From an uncultured Oscillospiraceae bacterium (GTDB taxonomy: Bacteria; Bacillota; Clostridia; Oscillospirales; Oscillospiraceae): DNA of 20,252 bases. Positions 13,873-20,252 of this stretch are shown in pieces. The translations under genes were made by a program, and so were the position numbers. The notes under the pieces were generated by a model. It saw nothing but the letters and a program-made list of their open reading frames with translations, made no database searches and was not told where the DNA came from. Location: NCBI GenBank assembly GCA_910584285.1, contig CAJTYK010000037.1, forward strand, positions 1-20,252, written 5' to 3'. The first letter of the stretch is position 1; the number at the start of each line of letters is the position of its first letter.

Positions 13873-14778
13873 TTATTCGTCCCAGGGGTCGTATTCATAG
13901 GTTCCCGGTTGGGTAGGCAGGTCCCAGTCCGGAGCGGGCAGGGCCGCTTGCCTGGGTCTGCGCCGGAACAGGGCCGCTACACCCTTCCGATTCAGGATGG
14001 GGGCCACCATGGCGATCACCAGCAGGATCCCCATGGCCAGGGTCAATTCCGCCCCTGACTCCGTCTCCGGCACAAAGGACAGGATCTGACTGATGGCGTT
14101 AAAGGCAATATGGCCCAGGATGGAGGGCAGGATGGACTGCGCCCGCAGATCCAGGAAGGCGAAGAAAGCCCCCAGCACAAAGGCGTAGGCAAACCAGACC
14201 GGGTGCCCGTGGCACACCCCAAAGGCGGCAGAGGACAGCACCGCCGCCAGCCACCCGGGCATCACCCGGCTCAGCCGGTTCAGCATCAGCCCCCGGAAGA
14301 TGAGCTCCTCCACCACCGGGGCCACCACCGCCACCGCCAGCACCCCGGTGAAGGTGCCGCTGTCAATACCGGCGGCGGCCTCGTTGTAGCTCTCCAGCCA
14401 CGCCTCCGGCAGCAGGGCCAGCGCCCCGCTCACGATCAGGTACAGCGCCGGGGCCAGGGCTGCACCCGTCAGCAGGGTGGCGCCGTCCACCCCCCGGAGC
14501 CAAAGCGCCTCCGCCATGGGCTTGCGGCGCAAGCGGTAAAAGGCGATGACAATTGCGATGGTCAGCAGACCGGAGATCATGGTGTAGGTCATGGTGTTGG
14601 CCAGGAGCTGGTCATACAGCTCGTCCACGTCGCCCCCCAGGGCGGCCAGCACGCCGATGTACACCGACTCCGGCAGCATGATGGCCACCTGCATCCCGAC
14701 GAACAGGGCCAGGTAGCACACGGACTTGCCCAGGGCCGCCAGCACCGGCATGGCCCGGGCCACTCGCTGGTCTCTCAC
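13873..14778 (-). CDS. CPBP-family intramembrane metalloprotease
   Basis: The 301-residue multi-pass membrane protein carries the three CPBP (CAAX protease/bacteriocin-processing, Abi) motifs: EELIFRG with Glu157, Glu158 and Arg162; FGVCHGH with His190 at the usual FxxxH site; and HIAFN (His223, Asn227). These residues form the metal-dependent glutamic-type protease site within the membrane. About eight hydrophobic segments surround them. The substrate is unknown; family members act in bacteriocin immunity, peptide processing or surface-protein modification. The GTG start overlaps the stop of the sirtuin gene (GTGA), so the two are translated together. The C-terminal ~30 residues are a polar, Pro-rich tail ending in PWDE. 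A 7-bp hairpin (13855-13872) follows the stop without a T run. Confidence 0.93.
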   Translation of the reverse strand: MRDQRVARAMPVLAALGKSVCYLALFVGMQVAIMLPESVYIGVLAALGGDVDELYDQLLANTMTYTMISGLLTIAIVIAFYRLRRKPMAEALWLRGVDGATLLTGAALAPALYLIVSGALALLPEAWLESYNEAAAGIDSGTFTGVLAVAVVAPVVEELIFRGLMLNRLSRVMPGWLAAVLSSAAFGVCHGHPVWFAYAFVLGAFFAFLDLRAQSILPSILGHIAFNAISQILSFVPETESGAELTLAMGILLVIAMVAPILNRKGVAALFRRRPRQAALPAPDWDLPTQPGTYEYDPWDE

Positions 14779-15497
14779 AGCCGAATCCCCCCCAGCACCG
14801 CGCCGATGGAGGCGTGGATCACCAGATCCGCCTGCCCGTCATAGGGGGTAGGATCCCGGTTGATGAGGGCCAGCTTGCTTCCCCGGTAGTAGTTGATGAG
14901 CCCCGCCGCCGGATACACCACCAGGGAGGTGCCCCCCACAATGAGCACGTCCGCCCGGCTGATGGCCAGCACCGCCCCCTCGATGGTGTCCTGATCCAGC
15001 CCCTCCTCGTAGAGCACCACGTCGGGCTTCACCAGCCCGCCGCACACGGGGCACCGGGGCACGCCCTGGCTGCCGGCGATGAAGTCCACGCCGTAGAAAG
15101 CCCGGCACTTGGTGCAGTAGTTCCGGTGGACGGAGCCGTGGAGCTCGTACACCGTCTGGCTGCCCGCCGCCTGGTGGAGGCCGTCGATGTTCTGGGTCAC
15201 CACCGCCTTCAGCTTGCCCGCCTGCTCCAGCTCCGCCAGCTTTTTGTGGGCGGCGTTGGGCTTGGCGTCCAGGCACAGCATCTTGTCCCGGTAGAAGCGG
15301 TAAAAGTCCTCCGTCCGGGCCTGGAAGTAGGTGTGGCTAAGAATGGTCTCCGGCGGCTGGTCATATTTCTGATTGTACAGGCCGTCCACGCTGCGGAAGT
15401 CCGGAATGCCGCTCTCGGTAGACACCCCCGCCCCGCCGAAAAAGACGATGTTGTCGCTGTCCGTGATCCATTGTTGCAGTTGCTGCTGAGGAGTCAT
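14775..15497 (-). CDS. cobB: NAD-dependent protein deacylase, Sir2 family
   Basis: This sirtuin removes acyl groups from lysine using NAD+, giving O-acyl-ADP-ribose and nicotinamide, in the cytoplasm. The 240 residues contain GAGVSTESGIPDFRS (22-36), the NAD-site TQNIDGLH (101-108), the catalytic histidine in ELHGS (His120), a four-cysteine zinc site (Cys128, 131, 149, 152) and GTSLVVYPAAGL (189-200). The Ala/Tyr/Arg pattern of desuccinylating sirtuins is not evident, so deacetylase activity is the simplest call. AAGGAGG precedes the ATG. A TATAAT box lies just upstream, and the CPBP protease gene is coupled behind it. Confidence 0.95.
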   Translation of the reverse strand: MTPQQQLQQWITDSDNIVFFGGAGVSTESGIPDFRSVDGLYNQKYDQPPETILSHTYFQARTEDFYRFYRDKMLCLDAKPNAAHKKLAELEQAGKLKAVVTQNIDGLHQAAGSQTVYELHGSVHRNYCTKCRAFYGVDFIAGSQGVPRCPVCGGLVKPDVVLYEEGLDQDTIEGAVLAISRADVLIVGGTSLVVYPAAGLINYYRGSKLALINRDPTPYDGQADLVIHASIGAVLGGIRL

Positions 15498-15520
15498 GGC
15501 CCTCCCCTCCTTTTGAGGGG

Positions 15521-15549
15521 ATTATAGCACAGTTTGCGGGAAAAGAAAA
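15521..15549 (-). promoter_or_regulatory. Probable promoter of cobB-CPBP operon
   Basis: A perfect TATAAT (15521-15526, minus strand) is placed about 24 bases before the sirtuin start. The matching -35 position (15544-15549, TTTTCT) is weak and overlaps the T tract of the preceding terminator. Confidence 0.6.
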
Positions 15550-15573
15550 GCCCCCATCCGGTTGGATGGGGGC
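15541..15573 (-). terminator. Intrinsic terminator of the oad operon
   Basis: A 10-bp stem (15550-15559 with 15564-15573) with a four-base loop is followed on the minus strand by TTTTCTTTT. It lies 16 bases after the stop of the beta-subunit gene and is a clear rho-independent terminator. Confidence 0.92.
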
Positions 15574-15588
15574 CTAAAAGCGGGGAAA

Positions 15589-17010
15589 TCAGCCGAACAC
15601 GGCCAGCAGGAAGCCCGCCGCGATGGCGGAGCCGATGACGCCGGCCACGTTGGGGCCCATGGCGTGCATCAGCAGGAAGTTGTTGGGGTTGGCCTCCCGG
15701 CCCACGTCCTGGGACACCCGGGCCGCCATGGGGACGGCGGACACGCCCGCAGAGCCGATCAGCGGGTTGATCTTGCCGCCGGACACCTTGTACATGATCT
15801 TGCCCATCAGCAGGCCGCCGATGGTGGAGAACATGAAGGCAATGACGCCCAGCACCACGATCATCAGGGTCTGGAGGGACAGGAACCGGGCGGCCACAGT
15901 GGTGGCACCCACGCTGATGCCCAGGAACAGGGTGACGATGTTCATCAGGGCGTTCTGGGCGGTGTCGGACAGGCGCTCGGTGACGCCGGTCTCCTTCAGC
16001 AGGTTGCCGAACATCAGGCAACCGATGAGGGGGGCGGTGGACGGGATGAGCAGGATGACGAAGGTGGCCACGGCGATGGGGAAGATGATCTTCTCCACCT
16101 TGGACACCGCCCGGGCCTGCTCCATCTTGACCTTGCGCTCCTTCTCCGTGGTCAGCGCCCGCATGAGGGGCTTCTGGATCATGGGGATCAGGGCCATATA
16201 GGAGTAGGCGGCGATGGCGATGGGGCCCAGGAAGGCCGGGGCCAATTTGGTCGTCAGGTAGATGGCGGTGGGCCCGTCCGCGCCGCCGATGATACCGATG
16301 GAGGCGGCCACGTTGCCGGCGAAGCCCAGCAGGCAAGCGCCGAAGAAGGCGAAGAACACGCCCAGCTGTGCCGCCGCGCCCATGAGCATGGAGGACGGCC
16401 GGGCAATCAGCGGTCCAAAGTCAGTCATGGCGCCCACGCCGATGAAGATCAGGCAGGGGTACACACCGGCCTTGACGCCGATATACAGGATATCCAGCAG
16501 GCCGCCCAAGTGGATGATGTCGGTAAAGGACAGCTCCCCTTTCAGCTTGCCCGCCAGCTCGTTGGCGGCGTTCTGGTCACAGGTGGCGTACAGGGCCAGA
16601 AAGTCGTTGGTGACGTCCGCCCCGGCCTGCTGCTCGAAGTAGTCCTCGATCTGCTCTGTGGTGTGGCCGCTGGCCCGGGCGACGATATAATAGTTCATCT
16701 CCATCTCGTCATAGGCCCGCTCCTGCGCCGTGTTGTAGAGGGCGTAGTCGTTGACGGGGTCATAGGCGCACTCATACACATAGGCGTCCCACATCCCCAT
16801 GTGGTACAGATTCGCGCCGGGGATGTTGGTCAGCAGCACGCCGAAGGCGATGCCCACCAGCAGCAGCGGCTCGAACTTCTTGCCGATGCCCAGGTAGAGC
16901 AGCACGCAGGCCAGCGCGATCATGATCAGGTTTTTCCAGCCGCCCGCCGCGAAGAACCCGGCGAAGCCGGACTCGGTGGCCAGCTTGGACAGGGTTTCCA
17001 AGATATTCAT
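15589..17010 (-). CDS. oadB: Na+-translocating oxaloacetate decarboxylase, beta subunit
   Basis: This is the integral-membrane subunit that decarboxylates carboxybiotin and exports Na+. The 473 residues contain the family hallmarks KKFEPLLLVGIAFGVLLTNIP (44-64), IFIGVGAMTDFGPLIA (189-204), and GIIGGADGPTAIY (239-251), whose Asp245 corresponds to the essential aspartate in the GGADGPT motif. The C-terminal half keeps the inverted-repeat ending GPNVAGVIGSAIAAG. Unusually, about 100 extra residues (roughly 66-168) sit between the first and second conserved blocks. They are Tyr/Asp/Glu-rich with little hydrophobicity and account for the excess over the common 375-435 residue length. It is the last gene of the oad set, 12 bases after the biotin carrier. 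By family alone it could also serve glutaconyl- or methylmalonyl-CoA decarboxylase; the neighbouring alpha subunit argues for oxaloacetate. Confidence 0.93.
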   Translation of the reverse strand: MNILETLSKLATESGFAGFFAAGGWKNLIMIALACVLLYLGIGKKFEPLLLVGIAFGVLLTNIPGANLYHMGMWDAYVYECAYDPVNDYALYNTAQERAYDEMEMNYYIVARASGHTTEQIEDYFEQQAGADVTNDFLALYATCDQNAANELAGKLKGELSFTDIIHLGGLLDILYIGVKAGVYPCLIFIGVGAMTDFGPLIARPSSMLMGAAAQLGVFFAFFGACLLGFAGNVAASIGIIGGADGPTAIYLTTKLAPAFLGPIAIAAYSYMALIPMIQKPLMRALTTEKERKVKMEQARAVSKVEKIIFPIAVATFVILLIPSTAPLIGCLMFGNLLKETGVTERLSDTAQNALMNIVTLFLGISVGATTVAARFLSLQTLMIVVLGVIAFMFSTIGGLLMGKIMYKVSGGKINPLIGSAGVSAVPMAARVSQDVGREANPNNFLLMHAMGPNVAGVIGSAIAAGFLLAVFG

Positions 17011-17022
17011 AGAAGCCCCTCC

Positions 17023-17424
17023 TTACGCCAGGATGATCAGCGGCGAACCGGTCTCCACATGGCTGCCCTTCTGCACCACCACCTGGGCGACGGTGCCGTC
17101 CTTGGGGGCGAGAATCTCGTTTTCCATCTTCATGGCCTCCAGCACCACCAGCAGCTGGCCCTCCTTGACGGCGGCGCCCTGGGCCACCTCCACCCGGAGG
17201 ATGGTGCCAGGCATGGGGGACTCCACGGGCTCGCCCGCAGCGGTGATGGCGGGGGCGGCAGGGGCCGCGGGGGCGGGAGCCGCAGCAGGGGCAGCGGCGG
17301 CGGCAGGAGCAGCAGGAGCGGCGGGGGCCGGGGCATAGGCCTCGTACTCGTCGGTGAGCATAGCCTTTCCGGCGTCCACCTCCACCTCGTAGGTGCGGCC
17401 GTTCAGGGTCACTTTATATTTCAT
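17023..17424 (-). CDS. Biotin carrier (biotinyl-lipoyl attachment) subunit of the decarboxylase
   Basis: The 133-residue protein carries biotin between the carboxyltransferase and membrane subunits. Residues 1-30 form a small N-terminal strand region (KYKVTLNGRTYEVEVD). Residues 31-62 are a flexible Ala/Pro linker. Residues 66-133 are the biotinyl domain with ESPMPGTI and the biotinylation site EAMKMEN, where Lys99 is modified. In many decarboxylases this domain is the C-terminus of the alpha subunit; here it is separate, as in glutaconyl- and methylmalonyl-CoA decarboxylases. GGAGG overlaps the end of the delta gene, and the ATG begins one base after its TGA, so the two are translationally coupled. 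Confidence 0.93.
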   Translation of the reverse strand: MKYKVTLNGRTYEVEVDAGKAMLTDEYEAYAPAPAAPAAPAAAAAPAAAPAPAAPAAPAITAAGEPVESPMPGTILRVEVAQGAAVKEGQLLVVLEAMKMENEILAPKDGTVAQVVVQKGSHVETGSPLIILA

Positions 17425-17425
17425 T

Positions 17426-17797
17426 TCACTTGACCTCCTTAATGGACTTGAAGCGCAGCTCGTTCAGCGGCTTGCCCATCCGGTCGGCCACAATCGCCAT
17501 GATCATGGCGGCCTCCTTGTCGGGCACGTCGAACAGCTTGACCTCGCCGGCGGAGCCGGGGGCCGGGGGCGACGCTACGCTGGACGGAGCCGCCGGAGCG
17601 GCAGGCGCAGCAGAGGCGGCAGGAGCCGCGGTCTTGGCCGCAGCCTTCTTGTTGGTGCCCGCCAGGGCCTTGCCCAGGAGGATCACCACGCACATCAGCA
17701 GCACCAACCCGAAGAACACCACCACATAGCCCAGCACGGCGTTGATCCCGGCCTCGCCCAGGCCCATCTTTGCGGCGGTAAGCGCGAGAGTATTCAT
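17426..17797 (-). CDS. OadG-type small membrane subunit of the decarboxylase
   Basis: This 123-residue protein has the OadG/MmdD plan: a short N-terminus, one membrane helix (about 18-41, VLGYVVVFFGLVLLMCVVILLGKA), an Ala/Pro/Ser linker (about 48-83) and a compact C-terminal segment (EVKLFDVPDKEAAMIMAIVADRMGKPLNELRFKSI) that in this family contacts the alpha subunit and holds the complex at the membrane. The ATG at 17797 is preferred over an earlier in-frame codon because GGGGGGAG lies just upstream and family members begin right before the membrane helix. It starts 13 bases after the alpha-subunit stop. Confidence 0.9.
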   Translation of the reverse strand: MNTLALTAAKMGLGEAGINAVLGYVVVFFGLVLLMCVVILLGKALAGTNKKAAAKTAAPAASAAPAAPAAPSSVASPPAPGSAGEVKLFDVPDKEAAMIMAIVADRMGKPLNELRFKSIKEVK

Positions 17798-17810
17798 ACC
17801 GCTCCCCCCC

Positions 17811-19214
17811 TTACGCCTCGGTGATGGTGTAGGTGGCCACATTCTCCTCCTTGGCCTGCCGATCCTGGAAGAACTTCTCGGCCTGGTCGGGGAAGCAGAT
17901 GTAGCTCATCACATCCTCCTCGGAGCGGCACAGGTCGCCCAGGGCCTCCCGGGCCGCCTTGAACTCCTCGCCAGTGCGCTTGGAGTCCTCGATCCGGCAG
18001 TCGGTGGGCTTGCCGCCCTCGCCCAGGATCTTGGTCTCCAGCTCGGGGCTGACGGGGGCGGGGGCAATGCCGTACTCGCCCTTGAAGTAGTTCTTGATCT
18101 CCTTGGAGATCTGCTTGTACCGCTCGCCCATGAGCACGTTGGTGACGGCCTGGTTGCCCACCATCTGGGACAGCGGAGTCACCAGCGGAGGGTAGCCCAA
18201 GTCGGCCCGGACGCTGGGGATCTCGGCCAGGGCGGCGTCGAACTTGTCCATGGCGTTCAGGTCCTTCAGGTTGGCGATCATGTTGGACAGCATCCCGCCG
18301 GGCACCTTGTACACCAGGGCCTGGGAGTCGGTGGCCATGCTCTTGGGGTTGATGAGGCCGGAGTCCACATACTTCTGCTTGATGGGCTTGAAGTAGTCGT
18401 TGACCTTGTTGATCACGTCCTCGTTCAGCCCGGTGTCCACGCCGTACTGCTGGAGCGCGTAGAACAGGGTCTCGGTAGCGGCCTGGCTGGTGCCGTTGGA
18501 GAAGCAGGAGGTGGCGGTGTCAATGATGTCCACCCCGGACTGGACGGCGGCCAGCAGGGTCATATAGGCCATGCCGGTGGTGCAGTGGGTGTGCAGGATG
18601 ATGGGCATATCGCCGATGGCGTCCTTGATGCCCTTGATGAGGCCCTCGGCCTCGTTGGGGCTCATGGTGCCCGCCATGTCCTTCAGGCAGATGGTGTCAA
18701 AGCCCATCTCCTTGAGCTCCTTGCACATCTCCACGTACTTGGCCACGGTGTGCACCGGGCTCTGGGTGTAGGAGATGCAGCCGGAGGCCACGGTGTTCTT
18801 GGTGGCGTACTTCTTGGTGGCCTCCAGGGCGGTGGTGATGTTGCGGAAGTCGTTGAGGGCGTCAAAGATGCGGATCACGTCGATGCCGTTCTTGATGGAC
18901 AGCTCCACGAACTTCTCCACCACGTCGTCGTGGTAGTGCTTGTAGCCCAGCAGGTTCTGGCCCCGGAGCAGCATTTGGAGCCGGGTGTTGGGCATATTCT
19001 TGCGAATGTTGCGCAGCCGCTCCCAGGGATCCTCCCCCAGGTAGCGCAGGCAGGAGTCGAAGGTGGCGCCGCCCCAGCACTCCACCGAGTAGTAGCCGGC
19101 CTTGTCCATGGTGGACAGGATGTCGGCGTAGTCGGAGTAGGGCAGGCGGGTGGCCATCAGGGACTGGTTGGCGTCACGGAGCACGGTCTCCGTGAACTGA
19201 ACCTGTTTCTTCAA
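17811..19214 (-). CDS. oadA: Oxaloacetate decarboxylase alpha subunit (carboxyltransferase)
   Basis: This cytoplasmic subunit moves the carboxyl group of oxaloacetate to biotin, releasing pyruvate. The 467 residues contain an HMGL-like TIM barrel with LRDANQSLMATR (12-23, Asp14 a metal ligand), RIFDALND (115-122), CLKDMAG (176-182, Lys178 the probable carbamylated residue) and LHTHCTTG (207-214, His208 and His210 metal ligands). The conserved carboxylase domain follows (about 300-440, PGGMLSNM, YPPLVTPLSQMVGNQA). The C-terminal biotin domain of long OadA proteins is absent, matching the separate carrier gene. Start is TTG at 19214, eight bases after GGAGGTG. It is the first gene after pckA and opens the decarboxylase set. 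By homology the transcarboxylase 5S subunit and pyruvate carboxylase C-terminal half are related, but context favours the decarboxylase. Confidence 0.94.
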   Translation of the reverse strand: MKKQVQFTETVLRDANQSLMATRLPYSDYADILSTMDKAGYYSVECWGGATFDSCLRYLGEDPWERLRNIRKNMPNTRLQMLLRGQNLLGYKHYHDDVVEKFVELSIKNGIDVIRIFDALNDFRNITTALEATKKYATKNTVASGCISYTQSPVHTVAKYVEMCKELKEMGFDTICLKDMAGTMSPNEAEGLIKGIKDAIGDMPIILHTHCTTGMAYMTLLAAVQSGVDIIDTATSCFSNGTSQAATETLFYALQQYGVDTGLNEDVINKVNDYFKPIKQKYVDSGLINPKSMATDSQALVYKVPGGMLSNMIANLKDLNAMDKFDAALAEIPSVRADLGYPPLVTPLSQMVGNQAVTNVLMGERYKQISKEIKNYFKGEYGIAPAPVSPELETKILGEGGKPTDCRIEDSKRTGEEFKAAREALGDLCRSEEDVMSYICFPDQAEKFFQDRQAKEENVATYTITEA

Positions 19215-19247
19215 ATTGGATACACCTCCGAAAAATTGTCCGGTATC

Positions 19248-19284
19248 AAAACGGCGGCCCGACCGGCCATGCCGACCGGGCCGC
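19248..19284 (-). terminator. Terminator or attenuating hairpin between pckA and oadA
   Basis: An 8-bp outer stem (19254-19261 with 19277-19284), with a small inner GGC/GCC stem, is followed on the minus strand by CGTTTTGA. It lies about 22 bases after the pckA stop. Only about 33 bases then remain before the oadA start, with no clear promoter, so partial read-through is likely. Confidence 0.7.
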
Positions 19285-19305
19285 TGCCGGGGAATATGGG
19301 AAGAA

Positions 19306-20252
<947 letters not shown>

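Noticed and set aside
15562..17433. A 623-codon plus-strand open frame opposite oadB and the biotin carrier
   Set aside because: The composition (runs of Gly, His, Gln, Asp) is typical of the complement of a GC-rich gene. The minus strand carries clear OadB and biotin-domain motifs.

Overview
The window looks like chromosome from a GC-rich anaerobic Clostridia, most plausibly a gut Oscillospiraceae-type bacterium of the Flavonifractor/Lawsonibacter/Intestinimonas kind. The basis is strong Shine-Dalgarno sites, sigma-A-type promoters and hairpin terminators, Na+-translocating oxaloacetate decarboxylase genes next to an ATP-type PEP carboxykinase, a DUF2975-XRE pair, and a clostridial-style large LuxR regulator. 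The taxon is an inference; there is no rRNA gene to settle it.

Layout. Positions 1-2640 hold two plus-strand surface-glycan genes: a WbaP-like undecaprenyl-phosphate sugar phosphotransferase and a GT4 glycosyltransferase, closed by a strong hairpin. Positions 2640-3950 are gene-poor. They contain an orphan phage-type tail-fibre protein built on eight 11-residue repeats, followed by a U-tract terminator, and two very short ribosome-binding-site-plus-ORF stubs that look like gene remnants.

Positions 3951-10045 are a tightly packed minus-strand operon, the most unusual part of the window. Read in transcription order it encodes a protein with an Ig-like domain whose 5' end is missing, a membrane-anchored pseudokinase-like protein, a signal-anchored extracytoplasmic probable beta-propeller protein with a 10-bp tandem repeat in its coding sequence, and a 1046-residue protein. 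The last appears to join the N-terminal half of a contractile-injection-system (eCIS) type AAA+ ATPase to the C-terminal half of a MalT/LAL-type LuxR regulator. I read the block as a rearranged, possibly eroding relative of an eCIS-type locus. At about 10045 it abuts, back to back, the C-terminal remnant of a plus-strand XRE-type regulator, so both genes lack their 5' ends there. A small S1-domain ORF follows.

Positions 10700-15500 are housekeeping and small accessory genes on the minus strand: uridine phosphorylase with a near-consensus promoter, a small membrane protein, a lipoprotein, a DUF2975/XRE/small-membrane-protein operon with its own promoter, a CPBP membrane protease and a sirtuin (the last two translationally coupled).

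Positions 15541-20252 carry, in transcription order, pckA (5' end outside the window), then the alpha, delta, biotin-carrier and beta subunits of a Na+-translocating oxaloacetate decarboxylase, ending at a clear terminator. PEP carboxykinase interconverts PEP and oxaloacetate. The decarboxylase converts oxaloacetate to pyruvate while pumping Na+. Together they could act as a PEP-to-pyruvate route that conserves energy both as ATP and as a sodium gradient.
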